A stretch of DNA of 64,000 nt from Microbacterium sp. B35-30 (GTDB lineage Bacteria > Actinomycetota > Actinomycetes > Actinomycetales > Microbacteriaceae): assembly GCF_010634855.1 (NCBI RefSeq), contig NZ_MWLQ01000011.1, positions 248,001-312,000 of the forward strand, read 5' to 3'. A model generated the notes under the pieces. It saw only the letters and a program-made list of their open reading frames with translations. It was not told the origin of the DNA and did no database searches. This document shows positions 16,926 through 28,104 of this stretch, piece by piece. How positions within the stretch are numbered: the stretch's first letter is position 1; each line of letters begins with the position of its first letter. A program made the translations under genes and the position numbers.

Positions 16926-18250
16926 TAGAAGACTCCTGTCGCAAAGGCGAGGATGAGGACGCCGACCAGCGCGAGGGCGAGGACGCCCGCCGTGATGGCG
17001 AGCGACATCATGAGCTTGCCGCCCTTCTCGGGCGTGGGTGGCTTGATGACTTCGCCCGGCGTCTTGGCCGTGCTCACGGCGGCGCTGGCGGCGATGGGCG
17101 TCGGCGACGAATGCGACGGCAGCTCGCCGTCGACCAGCGTGGCGTCGATCTCCTTACCGTCGGCCGTGCCCTTGGCATGGCCCGTCGAGCCGAGACCCTC
17201 CGGCAGATTGAACGTGCCGGTGATGATGACCTCGCCCGTCGCGGTGACGGGAGCCACCAGCGGCGCGACTTCGGGCGCCTGCGAGACGATCAACGTGTTG
17301 GGAATCGCGATGGATCCGGTCGTCCGCGACAGCAGCTGGTCGAACGACGGCGGGAACTCGACAGCCGTCGGCGCCGGTGCGGCCGGCGCCGCGTCGAGGA
17401 GGCTGGCGCCGAGGAGCGGGCTGACCGCTTTGGGCGCGGCGGCCGGCTCGTCGACGGCCTCTTCGTCGGCGGTCAGGGCGTAGCCGAAGACATCCGCGAA
17501 CGGCTCGTCCTCGTCCTCGTCCGCTTCCTGGAGCTCGGGCGCCTGCGGCGCCGCGGAGAACGCGGGAACGGCCACCGATGCTGCGGCGGCCGGCTGCTGC
17601 CAACTCGGCGCCGGCGCCGGCGCCACCGGCTCGGACTCGGGCGGCATGCCGAACAGCGCGTGCATTCCGCTGTCGGTCGTCACCTCGGAGTCGTCGGGAG
17701 GTGCGGTGACCAGCGGGCTCTCGGTCTCGCGGAACGGCGCGGCCGGCGGGGGCGCGACGGGGAATGCGAACGCGGGGACCGCTCCCGACGTCGCCGCCGC
17801 ATGGGCCGCGACGACCTCGGGGGTGATGACGGGCACCGAGGCGGTGCGGATGCGCTCCTGCTGGCGCGCCTGACGACGGGTGAGCGGGGATACCCCGAGA
17901 TCGACCGCAGAATCGGGCATGGGTGCCGGCGCGACGGCGGCGGGTTCCGCAGGCCGTGGGAACGGCGCAGCCGTGACCGGCGCTGCGGCGAAGGGCGCCG
18001 CGGTGAGGGGCGCTGCCGTGACCGGCGCCGCGGCGAAGGGCGCCGCAGTGATGGGTGCGCCGGAGAACGGCGACGGCGGCGGCGAGATCGGCTCTGCGAC
18101 CGGCGCGGGCTCGACCGGCGCGGCCGAGGCCTCGACGGGCTCGTCCGACTCCGGGTCGTCCGAGATCACGGGATTGGATCCCGTGTTCCGCAGTTCGCGG
18201 ATCTGCTTACGGGTGAGGGCTGGCGTTGCCGGGTGCTCGGGTGTACTCAT
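16925..18250 (-). CDS. Low-complexity single-pass membrane protein between nadD and rsfS (unknown function)
   Basis: A 441-residue protein I do not recognise. Most of it is predicted disordered, rich in Ala, Pro and acidic residues. Residues about 62-98 hold a tandem array of (V/L/I)TAAP and FAAAP units. A short basic motif occurs twice: [20 protein letters not shown] (about 11-30) and [20 protein letters not shown] (about 122-141), with matching LTRxQxR and PVI. The C-terminal 25-30 residues are a membrane helix ending at the terminus ([16 protein letters not shown]), so the long N-terminal part would be cytoplasmic if tail-anchored. Both ends overlap neighbouring genes by 4 nt and 1 nt, so it is firmly within the nadD-rsfS operon. 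Confidence 0.8.
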   Translation of the reverse strand: MSTPEHPATPALTRKQIRELRNTGSNPVISDDPESDEPVEASAAPVEPAPVAEPISPPPSPFSGAPITAAPFAAAPVTAAPLTAAPFAAAPVTAAPFPRPAEPAAVAPAPMPDSAVDLGVSPLTRRQARQQERIRTASVPVITPEVVAAHAAATSGAVPAFAFPVAPPPAAPFRETESPLVTAPPDDSEVTTDSGMHALFGMPPESEPVAPAPAPSWQQPAAAASVAVPAFSAAPQAPELQEADEDEDEPFADVFGYALTADEEAVDEPAAAPKAVSPLLGASLLDAAPAAPAPTAVEFPPSFDQLLSRTTGSIAIPNTLIVSQAPEVAPLVAPVTATGEVIITGTFNLPEGLGSTGHAKGTADGKEIDATLVDGELPSHSSPTPIAASAAVSTAKTPGEVIKPPTPEKGGKLMMSLAITAGVLALALVGVLILAFATGVF

Positions 18251-18843
18251 TCCTTGCTCCGGTAGAGATGATGCTTCGCAATGTATTGGACGACCCCGTC
18301 GGGCACGAGGTACCACACGGGGTGTCCTCGCTGAACTCGATCACGGCAGTCCGTCGACGAGATGGCGAGGGCGGGGACCTCGAGCTGACTGACATCGTCG
18401 CTGGGCAGTCCGTCCGTGTTCAGAACGTGTCCGGGCCTGGAGACGGCAACGAAGTGGGCGAGGTCCCACAACTCATCATGGTCTCTCCAACTGAGAATTT
18501 GCGCTATGGCGTCCGCGCCCGTGATGAAGAACAGCTCCGCGTCCGGCCGCTGGGCCTTCAGATCGCGGAGCGTGTCGATGGTGTAGGTCGGGCCGTCGCG
18601 GTCGATGTCGACGCGGCTGACGGTGAATCGGGGATTGGATGCCGTGGCGATGACAGTCATGAGATACCGGTGTTCGCTCGGCGAGACCTCGGTCTTCTGC
18701 CAGGGCTCGCCGGTCGGCACGAAGATGACCTCGTCGAGGTCGAACCACTGCGCGACCTCACTGGCCGCCACCAGGTGCCCGTGATGGACCGGATCGAACG
18801 TGCCGCCCATCACCCCGACCCTCGGAGCCGTCGTCACCGACAT
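18247..18843 (-). CDS. nadD: Nicotinate-nucleotide adenylyltransferase
   Basis: A 198-residue nucleotidyltransferase that makes deamido-NAD from nicotinate mononucleotide and [18 protein letters not shown] (about 10-24) is the (H/T)xGH nucleotide-binding motif. [30 protein letters not shown] and the ISST block ([10 protein letters not shown]) follow. In most homologues ISST is followed by x-I-R; here it is D-C-R. Its stop overlaps the start of the 441-aa protein by 4 nt. The 74-aa protein gene ends 9 bp upstream. This order with rsfS is typical for Gram-positive bacteria. Confidence 0.96.
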   Translation of the reverse strand: MSVTTAPRVGVMGGTFDPVHHGHLVAASEVAQWFDLDEVIFVPTGEPWQKTEVSPSEHRYLMTVIATASNPRFTVSRVDIDRDGPTYTIDTLRDLKAQRPDAELFFITGADAIAQILSWRDHDELWDLAHFVAVSRPGHVLNTDGLPSDDVSQLEVPALAISSTDCRDRVQRGHPVWYLVPDGVVQYIAKHHLYRSKE

Positions 18844-18852
18844 CCAGCGGCC

Positions 18853-19077
18853 TCAGTGACCGTGCCCCGCTTGCTGTACGTCGTCGGCGTGGGCTCTCGC
18901 GTATGCCTCCGCCTTGTGCGAGTGGCGGTTCGCCACGTTGCGGTACGACAGGGTCACGAGCGCCAGTGCGGCGAAGACCACGACCGCGACGATGCCGTAC
19001 CCGACGGTCTCGAGGGCGACATTGCCGTGGTGCTCGGACTCCTCAGCAGCGAGGGCGATGATCGTGGCGAGTGTCAT
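18853..19077 (-). CDS. Small single-pass membrane protein (unknown)
   Basis: A 74-residue protein with an N-terminal hydrophobic stretch, a His/Glu cluster (EESEHHG), then one strong membrane helix (about 27-45: GYGIVAVVVFAALALVTL). A His-containing tail ends HGH. I do not recognise a family. CGGAG lies just upstream of the ATG, and TAGACT at 19121-19126 could be the -10. It lies 9 bp before nadD and is likely the first gene of the nadD-rsfS unit. Confidence 0.7.
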   Translation of the reverse strand: MTLATIIALAAEESEHHGNVALETVGYGIVAVVVFAALALVTLSYRNVANRHSHKAEAYARAHADDVQQAGHGH

Positions 19078-19120
19078 TCGTGCTCCGTTCGGGTTCGCCG
19101 CGAGGGCGCGGGACGGGTCA

Positions 19121-19126
19121 AGTCTA
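19121..19126 (-). promoter_or_regulatory. Candidate -10 for the 74-aa gene and nadD-rsfS unit
   Basis: TAGACT on the minus strand, with a leader of about 37 nt to the ATG at 19077 that contains a Shine-Dalgarno (CGGAG). Confidence 0.4.
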
Positions 19127-19215
19127 TTCCGTTACGCGCGGACCTGCCCGGCACCCCGCGCGAGCCGCATCCCGCTGTGAGGTCGAAGAGGCCGATGGGT
19201 CCCCGGAATCGACTC

Positions 19216-21943
<2,728 letters not shown>

Positions 21944-21963
21944 CTCTGCGTCTCTTCCTGGAC

Positions 21964-22272
21964 TTACTTGATGCCGGTGACCTTGACGCGCGTGAGGTCC
22001 TGACGGTGCCCCTGGCGCTTCTTGTAACCGGTCTTGTTCTTGAACTTCTGGATCACGATCTTCGGGCCGCGCTCCTCACCGAGCACCTCGGCGGTCACCG
22101 TGACCTTCGCGAGCTTGTCGGCGTCGGTCGTGACGGCGTCACCGTCGACGAACAGCACCGCGGGGAGCTCGATCTTGTCGCCGATCTTCGCGGCCTGGCG
22201 GTCGAGGACGACGATGGTGCCGACCTCCACCTTCTCCTGCCGGCCTCCGGCGCGCACAACTGCGTAAACCAC
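21964..22272 (-). CDS. rplU: 50S ribosomal protein L21 (bL21)
   Basis: A 102-residue protein beginning at a GTG (22272) that gives the family N-terminus [51 protein letters not shown] and [17 protein letters not shown] follow. The longer upstream frame has no family similarity. AGGTG lies about 8 nt before the GTG. The leader holds a perfect 8-bp hairpin (22324-22349) and a candidate -10 at 22356-22361. It forms an operon with rpmA. Confidence 0.97.
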   Translation of the reverse strand: MVYAVVRAGGRQEKVEVGTIVVLDRQAAKIGDKIELPAVLFVDGDAVTTDADKLAKVTVTAEVLGEERGPKIVIQKFKNKTGYKKRQGHRQDLTRVKVTGIK

Positions 22273-22323
22273 TTCACACCTGTTTCTTCTGGGAGCGCAC
22301 GCGCTCATGACGTCATCAAAGAC

Positions 22324-22361
22324 TTGGTGCGGATATCTCGACGCACCAAAGGTCTACTTTA
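22324..22361 (-). promoter_or_regulatory. rplU promoter region and leader hairpin
   Basis: On the minus strand TAAAGT (22356-22361) could be the -10. Just downstream TTGGTGCG and CGCACCAA (22324-22331, 22342-22349) pair perfectly over 8 bp with a 10-nt loop. Ribosomal protein leaders often bind their own product; that role here is inference. Confidence 0.45.
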
Positions 22362-22417
22362 TCAGATGCTCGGACAGACCGCGAAAGCGCGCCCGACCGT
22401 GTCGCGAGTCCGGCCCG

Positions 22418-22423
22418 TAGGAT
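22418..22423 (+). promoter_or_regulatory. -10 box for the DUF4031 gene (leaderless)
   Basis: TAGGAT ends 6 nt before the GTG at 22430. An overlapping ATG two bases upstream is out of frame. Confidence 0.55.
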
Positions 22424-22429
22424 CTGCAT

Positions 22430-22696
22430 GTGGCCATCTTGATCGACGATCCTCGATGGCCGGCGCACGGCCGGCTCTGGGCGCATCTCGTCACCGATTC
22501 CGACCTCGACGAACTCCACGCCTTCGCCGCCGCGAACGGGATCCCCCGCCGCGGCTTCGACCTGGATCACTACGACGTGCCGGAAGAGGCGCACGCCCGG
22601 CTGATCGCCGCGGGCGCGCAGCACGTCACCGGCCACGAGCTCGTCAGGCGCCTGATCGCCTCGGGACTCCGCGTGCGGGCGCGCGATCGCCGCTGA
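22430..22696 (+). CDS. DUF4031 family protein
   Basis: An 88-residue protein starting VAILIDDPRWPAHGRLWAHL, with LDELHAFAAANGIPRRGFDLDHYDVPEE and ending in a basic tail (RVRARDRR). This matches the short DUF4031 family, whose function is unknown. The GTG start is fixed by a -10 box 6 nt upstream. It is divergent from rplU and convergent with the glycosyltransferase (5 bp between stops). Confidence 0.8.
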   Translation: MAILIDDPRWPAHGRLWAHLVTDSDLDELHAFAAANGIPRRGFDLDHYDVPEEAHARLIAAGAQHVTGHELVRRLIASGLRVRARDRR

Positions 22697-22700
22697 CGCG

Positions 22701-23798
22701 TCAGCGGGACGCGGATGCCGACAGCTCGAGCACGGTGGCCGCGCGAGCAGGTCCGTCGAAGCCGCGGATGGCCTCGCCGAGCCGGCGCGCGCGATCGCGC
22801 ATCGCCCGGTCACGGAGTGCCGTGCCGATCGCTCGGCGGATCTCGGCGGGCTCGGCGCGGCGCGACATCGTGACGCCGACGCCCGCGCGCGCCACGGCTC
22901 GCCCCATGCGCGGCTGATCCGAGGTCGCGTCCAGCGGCAGCGCGAGCACCGGAACCCCGTGCGCGAGCGCAGCCAGCGTCGTGCCGTGGCCGCCGTGACC
23001 CACCAGCAGCGATGCGCGTGGGAGCAGCTCGTCATGCGGCATCCATTCATGCACCTCGACGCCCGGCGGAGCGGCGACCTCACGCGGCGACATCGCCGGT
23101 CCGAGTGTCGCCACGACCCTCGCGTCGAGCCCGTCGACGGCGGCGAGCACGCGCCGCCACGTCTCGGCGAGGTCGGCGAACCGGAACGTGCTGAGGCTTA
23201 CCACCACGGTCGGCTCCGACGGAGCCGCGTCGCCCTGGGCGCGGCCCATCGCACCGGCGTAGACGACCGCACCCGGCGACGCCGACAGCGCCGGCTGAGG
23301 CGGGAACGGCGTCATAAGACCGGGGACGGATGCCACGACGATCGGCGCCGCGTGCGCCCGAGGCCGGCCCACCCGCAGGCCGCGGGGCCAGACCATCGCA
23401 CCGAGTGCGCGGAAGCCGGGCACCAGGAAGCCGTGCATCGTGTGCTCGAGCACGGCGAAGCGCTGCTCCATCCGGTCGAGAACGTCCTGGACGGCGAACA
23501 GCATGCAGTCCACGACGACGACGTCCGCCGGGTCAGCGGCGAGCTGCGACAGCGTGTCGTCCGCGAGCCCGCGATCGGTGAACAGCCGCAGCATCCCCGC
23601 CGGACGCGGGTCGAGCGCGAAACCGGGCGCACTGGCGTAGGCGGTGAACCGCAGCCCGGCGTCCCGGTACGCGGCGGCCTGCGAGTCGTGTCCGAGAACG
23701 CGCACTGCGTGGCCGCGCTGCACGAGGGCGTGGGCGATCGCGATGGTGGGCATGCGGTTGCCTCCGCCGTCCCACGTCACGAACACGTAGCGCGCCAT
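22701..23798 (-). CDS. UDP-glycosyltransferase-like protein (MGT type, GT-B)
   Basis: A 365-residue GT-B fold glycosyltransferase resembling macrolide and other UDP-glycosyltransferases. The N-terminal half has WDGGGNRMPTIAIAHALVQRGH, the acceptor-side motif, then DVVVVDCMLF. The C-terminal nucleotide-sugar domain has WMPHDELLPRASLLVGHGGHGTTLAALAHGVPVLALP, where the HGGHGT block is the family signature. The true start is at 23798; the open frame extends into rne-antisense sequence but without family similarity. The acceptor is unknown. No antibiotic cluster surrounds it. A TAAGGT box at 23828-23833 may be its -10. Confidence 0.88.
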   Translation of the reverse strand: MARYVFVTWDGGGNRMPTIAIAHALVQRGHAVRVLGHDSQAAAYRDAGLRFTAYASAPGFALDPRPAGMLRLFTDRGLADDTLSQLAADPADVVVVDCMLFAVQDVLDRMEQRFAVLEHTMHGFLVPGFRALGAMVWPRGLRVGRPRAHAAPIVVASVPGLMTPFPPQPALSASPGAVVYAGAMGRAQGDAAPSEPTVVVSLSTFRFADLAETWRRVLAAVDGLDARVVATLGPAMSPREVAAPPGVEVHEWMPHDELLPRASLLVGHGGHGTTLAALAHGVPVLALPLDATSDQPRMGRAVARAGVGVTMSRRAEPAEIRRAIGTALRDRAMRDRARRLGEAIRGFDGPARAATVLELSASASR

Positions 23799-23827
23799 GG
23801 CGGCCCCCGTTCCCCGGCCCCGCGCCC

Positions 23828-23833
23828 ACCTTA
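23828..23833 (-). promoter_or_regulatory. Candidate -10 for the glycosyltransferase gene
   Basis: TAAGGT on the minus strand, about 30 nt before the ATG at 23798. Confidence 0.35.
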
Positions 23834-23860
23834 GCGAGCGCGCGCCTGCGGCGACAGAGT

Positions 23861-23900
23861 CCGCGCTCCCGGTCCGGCGGAGGCCGCACCGGGAGCGCGG
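23861..23900 (-). terminator. Strong GC hairpin downstream of rne
   Basis: CCGCGCTCCCGGT (23861-23873) and ACCGGGAGCGCGG (23888-23900) form a perfect 13-bp stem with a 14-nt loop, 6 nt past the rne stop. No U-tract follows. Confidence 0.55.
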
Positions 23901-23905
23901 GCGCC

Positions 23906-26248
23906 TCAGTCCTCGGACGTCGTGTGCGGCACCGGGGTGCCGGTCAGCGCCGCGGTGGTCACGCGACGCCGCGAGCGTCCCTGACCGGGCGCCTTGGGCT
24001 CGGGAAGGGCGTTCAGCACCGAGTCCAGGAGCAGATCCTTCTCGGTCCGGGAGTCCTTCTTCGAGCCCGCGTCCGGCCGCTTCTTGCGCTGCTTCTTGGG
24101 ACGCTCGGCGGGTGCCTGCTCCACCACGGGGGCCGGCTCGGCCGCGGCGGCCTCGTCGTTGTGGTGGATCGTGGATGCCGCGATCTGCGCGAGCGCGGAC
24201 TTCACGCCCTCCGTGATGACGTGCGTGCCGTTCGAGCCGCCGTTCGCCGGCGCGGGCGCGCCGCCGCGCGGGCGACGTGCCGAGGCGGGAGCTGCTGCAG
24301 GTGCGCGGTGCTTGACGACGGGGTCGTGGTGCACGATGACACCGCGCCCGGCGCAGACCTCGCACGCCTCGCTGAAGGTCTCGAGCAGGCCGAGGCCGAG
24401 CTTCTTGCGCGTCATCTGCACGAGGCCGAGCGAGGTGACCTCTGCCACCTGGTGCTTCGTCCGGTCGCGGCTCAGGCACTCGACGAGGCGGCGCAGCACG
24501 AGGTCACGGTTGGACTCGAGGACCATGTCGATGAAGTCGACGACGATGATGCCGCCGATGTCGCGAAGGCGCAGCTGGCGGACGATCTCTTCCGCTGCCT
24601 CGAGGTTGTTCTTGGTGACGGTCTCTTCGAGGTTGCCGCCGGAGCCGACGAACTTCCCGGTGTTGACGTCGACGACCGTCATCGCCTCGGTGCGGTCGAT
24701 GACCAGCGACCCGCCCGAGGGCAGCCAGACCTTGCGGTCCAGTGCCTTCTCGATCTGCTCGGTCACGCGGAAGGCATCGAACGGGTCCTGGTCGCCCTCG
24801 TAGCGCTCGACGCGGTCGAGGAGGTCCGGCGCGACCGACTCGAGGTACTTCGAGATGGTGTGGTGCGCGTCCTCGCCCTGGATGAGCATCTTCGAGAAGT
24901 CCTCGTTGAAGACGTCGCGGACGATCTTGACCAGCAAGTCGGGCTCGGAGTGCAGCAGCGCCGGCGCCTGGATCGTCTCGATCTGCTTCGAGATGTGCTC
25001 CCACTGGTTCGTGAGGCGCTGCACGTCGCGGGTGAGCTGATCCTCGGTGGCACCCTCGGCCGCGGTGCGGACGATGACACCCGACGACTCGGGGAGCACC
25101 TCTTTGAGGATCTTCTTGAGGCGCGCACGCTCGGTGTCGGGGAGCTTCCGCGAGATGCCGTTCATCGCACCACCGGGCACGTAGACGAGGTAGCGGCCGG
25201 GGAGCGAGATCTGGCTGGTCAGGCGCGCGCCCTTGTGGCCGACGGGGTCCTTCGTCACCTGCACGAGCACGCGGTCGCCGGTCTTCAGCGCCAGCTCGAT
25301 GCGGCGCGGCTGGTTGCCCGTCTCGACGGCATCCCAATCGACCTCGCCGGAGTAGAGCACGGCGTTGCGACCGCGCCCGATGTCGACGAACGCGGCTTCC
25401 ATGCTGGGGAGCACGTTCTGCACACGGCCGAGGTACACGTTGCCGATGAGCGACGCGTCCTGGTTGCGCGCGACATAGTGCTCGACGAGGACGTTGTCCT
25501 CCTGCACGGCGATCTGGATGCGACCGTTGCGCGAGCGCACGATCATCTGGCGATCCACCGACTCACGGCGCGCGAGGAACTCCGCCTCGGTCACGACGGC
25601 GCGGCGGCGCCCGGCCTCGCGGCCGTCACGACGGCGCTGCTTCTTCGCCTCGAGGCGCGTCGACCCCTTGATGCGCTGCGGCTCGGTGATGAGCTCGACC
25701 GCCCGCTGACGGGGCTGTGCGGGCTCCGCAGGAGCGGATGCCTCGTCCCGACCCTCGCCACCACGACGGCGGCTGCGCCGGCGGGAGCTGCTCGCCGAGG
25801 CGGCCGACTCGGGCTCCTCCTCCTCCGGCTGACGCCCGGAGCGTGCCGGGAGCGGCGCGATCGCGGGTGCGTAGAAGACGAGCTGCGTCGACACCGCCGA
25901 CACGAACTCCTCGGGCAGCAGACCGAGGCTCACCGCGGTGAGGGGCTGCGGCGCCGCGTCGGGCGCCCCTTCAGCCTCCGGCTGGGGCTGAGGCTCGGAC
26001 GGAGCCTCGGCGTCGGGGGCAGGCTCTGCCTCGACCGTGGTCGCGGCGTCGTCGTCGGACGACTCAGCGTTCGCTGCATCCGCTGCGGGCAGGGAAGCCT
26101 CGCCCGGCGCCGCCGTGTCGGGGGCGGCCTGCGCCGACCCGATCGACGCGTCCGCGTCCGGGGTCGAGGTCACCTCGTCCCCCGCTGAGGTCAGCGGGGC
26201 GTCCGATTCGGTCTGAGGGGTGAAGTCGGCATCGTTTCCATCAGCCAT
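23906..26248 (-). CDS. rne: Ribonuclease E/G
   Basis: A 780-residue endoribonuclease of mRNA decay and rRNA processing. About 230 N-terminal residues are acidic and low-complexity, then basic (SSSRRRSRRRGG), as in other actinobacterial RNase E proteins. The catalytic core follows with S1 domain (QIAVQEDNVLVEHYVARN, GNVYLGRVQNVLPSMEAAFVDIG), 5' sensor/RNase H-like parts, catalytic acids in VVDVNTGKFVGSGG and IGGIIVVDFIDM, and the zinc link CEVCAG. The C-terminal tail is basic and disordered. The ATG at 26248 was chosen because the frame upstream (to 26347) has no coding character. A structured leader lies upstream. Confidence 0.96.
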   Translation of the reverse strand: MADGNDADFTPQTESDAPLTSAGDEVTSTPDADASIGSAQAAPDTAAPGEASLPAADAANAESSDDDAATTVEAEPAPDAEAPSEPQPQPEAEGAPDAAPQPLTAVSLGLLPEEFVSAVSTQLVFYAPAIAPLPARSGRQPEEEEPESAASASSSRRRSRRRGGEGRDEASAPAEPAQPRQRAVELITEPQRIKGSTRLEAKKQRRRDGREAGRRRAVVTEAEFLARRESVDRQMIVRSRNGRIQIAVQEDNVLVEHYVARNQDASLIGNVYLGRVQNVLPSMEAAFVDIGRGRNAVLYSGEVDWDAVETGNQPRRIELALKTGDRVLVQVTKDPVGHKGARLTSQISLPGRYLVYVPGGAMNGISRKLPDTERARLKKILKEVLPESSGVIVRTAAEGATEDQLTRDVQRLTNQWEHISKQIETIQAPALLHSEPDLLVKIVRDVFNEDFSKMLIQGEDAHHTISKYLESVAPDLLDRVERYEGDQDPFDAFRVTEQIEKALDRKVWLPSGGSLVIDRTEAMTVVDVNTGKFVGSGGNLEETVTKNNLEAAEEIVRQLRLRDIGGIIVVDFIDMVLESNRDLVLRRLVECLSRDRTKHQVAEVTSLGLVQMTRKKLGLGLLETFSEACEVCAGRGVIVHHDPVVKHRAPAAAPASARRPRGGAPAPANGGSNGTHVITEGVKSALAQIAASTIHHNDEAAAAEPAPVVEQAPAERPKKQRKKRPDAGSKKDSRTEKDLLLDSVLNALPEPKAPGQGRSRRRVTTAALTGTPVPHTTSED

Positions 26249-26577
26249 CACTGGCGTACTCCTAGCGGGGCGACACCGCGCGTCGCCCGGCGAAATCTCG
26301 TGCGGCGCCGCCCATGCCCTCTGGACGGGGCGGTGCCGCGAACTCACTCGGTCTGCAGCGGATATCCGGCGCTAGGCGGATGCTCGCGCTGCCAAGGGCA
26401 TTCGTCGCCCTGAAGTCTTCTGGTGATGATCGTCACGGCGCGGCCGCGCGTCATCGACCCCCATTATCGCACTTCCCCCGCCAGAATGCCCATTCGCGAC
26501 GCATGCGGCCCTCCCCCACGCCGTAGGACCGTGATTTGGCACGGCGACGGGTGCGGCATCCGTGCAGATCTCGATGC
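26249..26577. other. Non-coding region between rne and the VKOR gene
   Basis: About 340 bp separate the two divergent start codons. It holds the rne leader with a hairpin (arms 26304-26313 and 26328-26337, one mismatch, GGGCGG core), a candidate minus-strand -10 (GATAAT, 26463-26468), and the VKOR promoter at the right end. I see no gene in it. Confidence 0.55.
26463..26468 (-). promoter_or_regulatory. Candidate -10 for rne
   Basis: GATAAT on the minus strand would give an rne leader of about 205 nt containing the 26304-26337 hairpin. The -35 is unclear. Confidence 0.35.
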
Positions 26578-26583
26578 CATAAT
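26578..26583 (+). promoter_or_regulatory. -10 box for the VKOR gene (leaderless)
   Basis: CATAAT ends 7 nt before the ATG at 26591. Confidence 0.45.
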
Positions 26584-26590
26584 CCGAGGC

Positions 26591-27214
26591 ATGCCCGAGC
26601 AGCAGACCCACACCCGCCCGACGGGACTCGCCATCTGGCTCGTGATCGCCGGAGTCATCGGGTGGTGGGCCGCCTTCTCGCTGACGATCGAGAAGCTGCA
26701 CGCGCTCGCGAATCCCGACGCGATCGCGTCGTGCGACCTCAGCGTGCTGGTGCAGTGCAGCGCGAATCTCGACTCGTGGCAGGGCAGCGCGTTCGGCTTC
26801 CCGAACCCGATCCTCGGGATCGCCGGCTGGGTCGCGCCGATCGTCGTCGGCATGGCGATCCTCGCCCGTGCCCGCTTCGCGCGCTGGTTCTGGTGGTGCT
26901 TCTGGGCAGGGATCGCCTTCGCGTTCGGCCTCGTCATCTGGCTCATCAGCCAGAGCATCTACGCGCCCAACCTGCACACGCTGTGCCCGTGGTGCATGGT
27001 GACCTGGTCGGTCACCATCCCCACGTTCTACGCGGTGACCCTGCACCTGCTCCGTGCCGGCCTGGTGCCCGCCACGGAACGCGTCCGCCACGCCGCCGAC
27101 CGGCTGATGGCCTGGGTTCCGCTGGCGACGATCCTGAGCTTCGCCGTGATCCTGCTGCTTGCGCAGCTCGAGATGAACGCGGTCGTCAACATCTGGCAGA
27201 CGCTGTTCGGCTGA
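26591..27214 (+). CDS. Vitamin K epoxide reductase family membrane protein
   Basis: A 207-residue membrane protein of the VKOR family, which passes electrons from quinones to disulfide-forming partners during oxidative folding outside the membrane. Helices lie at about 11-31, 73-92, 95-122 and 127-150. Loop cysteines Cys48 and Cys56 (SCDLSVLVQC) are followed by the active-site pair LCPWC (Cys132, Cys135), with the fold motif FPNPILGIAGW between them. A fifth helix is at the C-terminus. No thioredoxin-like domain is fused, so a separate DsbA-like partner would be needed. The -10 box 7 nt upstream supports this ATG over earlier in-frame codons. Confidence 0.92.
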   Translation: MPEQQTHTRPTGLAIWLVIAGVIGWWAAFSLTIEKLHALANPDAIASCDLSVLVQCSANLDSWQGSAFGFPNPILGIAGWVAPIVVGMAILARARFARWFWWCFWAGIAFAFGLVIWLISQSIYAPNLHTLCPWCMVTWSVTIPTFYAVTLHLLRAGLVPATERVRHAADRLMAWVPLATILSFAVILLLAQLEMNAVVNIWQTLFG

Positions 27215-27250
27215 CCGCCGCCGGGCCGCGGCGGTCAGACGGCATCACGC

Positions 27251-27667
27251 TCAGCCGAACCAGATCTCCAGCTCGCGCGCGGCGGACTCGGGGCTGTCGG
27301 AGCCGTGCACGAGGTTCTGCTGCACCTTGAGCCCCCAGTCCCGCCCGAAGTCGCCGCGGATGGTGCCCGGAGCCGCCGTCGTCGGATCGGTCGTGCCGGC
27401 GAGCGAGCGGAAGCCCTCGATCACGCGGTTGCCGGCCAGGCGGATGGCGACCGAGGGGCCCGACATCATGAACTCGACCAGCGGCTCGTAGAACGGCTTT
27501 CCCTCGTGCTCGGCGTAGTGGTGCTCGAGCGTCTCACGGTCGGGCTCCACGAGCCGGATGTCGACGAGGGCGTACCCCTTCGCCTCGATGCGGGCGAGGA
27601 TCGCGCCGGTGAGGCCGCGTGCGACGCCGTCGGGCTTGACGAGGACGAGGGTCTCTTCGGTGGCCAT
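27251..27667 (-). CDS. ndk: Nucleoside diphosphate kinase
   Basis: A 138-residue enzyme that exchanges the gamma phosphate between nucleoside triphosphates and diphosphates. TLVLVKPDGVARG (about 6-18), GPSVAIRLAG, TIRGDFG and the phospho-histidine motif NLVHGSDSPESA (His121) are all present. The start at 27667 gives the canonical N-terminus. It ends the ileS-folC-DUF4233-ndk operon, 23 bp after the DUF4233 stop, a known actinobacterial order. Confidence 0.97.
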   Translation of the reverse strand: MATEETLVLVKPDGVARGLTGAILARIEAKGYALVDIRLVEPDRETLEHHYAEHEGKPFYEPLVEFMMSGPSVAIRLAGNRVIEGFRSLAGTTDPTTAAPGTIRGDFGRDWGLKVQQNLVHGSDSPESAARELEIWFG

Positions 27668-27690
27668 GCGGATCTCCGTTTCGGATCGGG

Positions 27691-28104
27691 TCATGAGGGG
27701 GGACTGAGCTGTTCGGGAGGATTGGCCGCGAGGTCGGCGTTGCGCCGGTCGAGGGCGGCTCCCTTGATCGTCGCATACCCGTACATCCCGCCGAAAATGA
27801 GGGCGACGATGGCGAGCGCCGGCACCAGGAAGGCGCCGAGCGCGACGATCCCCTGCAGCACCCATCCGAGCACGATGCCCCAGCGATAGCGGACCACGCG
27901 GGTCGTGGCGATCATCAGCAGGGCCAGGACGACGCCGGCGACGATACCCCACCACGGCTCGATCCCCGCAGGAAGCGCCTTCAGGCCGTAGACCGCGAGG
28001 CCGGCGAGGAACGCGACGATGGACTCGAAGCCGAGCACGATCGTCGCGAGCGACTCCGCAGCGCCGCGCGGGCGCCGGGGGCGGGGTGCGCGGTCGGCGC
28101 TCAT
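27691..28104 (-). CDS. DUF4233 family membrane protein
   Basis: A 137-residue membrane protein with a basic N-terminus and four hydrophobic segments (about 20-42, 49-67, 72-90, 92-112). The family marker LATIVLGFESIVAFLAGLAVYGL is split across the first helix. DUF4233 is typically found between folC and ndk in Actinobacteria, as here, but has no assigned function. Its ATG overlaps the folC stop by 4 nt. Confidence 0.85.
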   Translation of the reverse strand: MSADRAPRPRRPRGAAESLATIVLGFESIVAFLAGLAVYGLKALPAGIEPWWGIVAGVVLALLMIATTRVVRYRWGIVLGWVLQGIVALGAFLVPALAIVALIFGGMYGYATIKGAALDRRNADLAANPPEQLSPPS

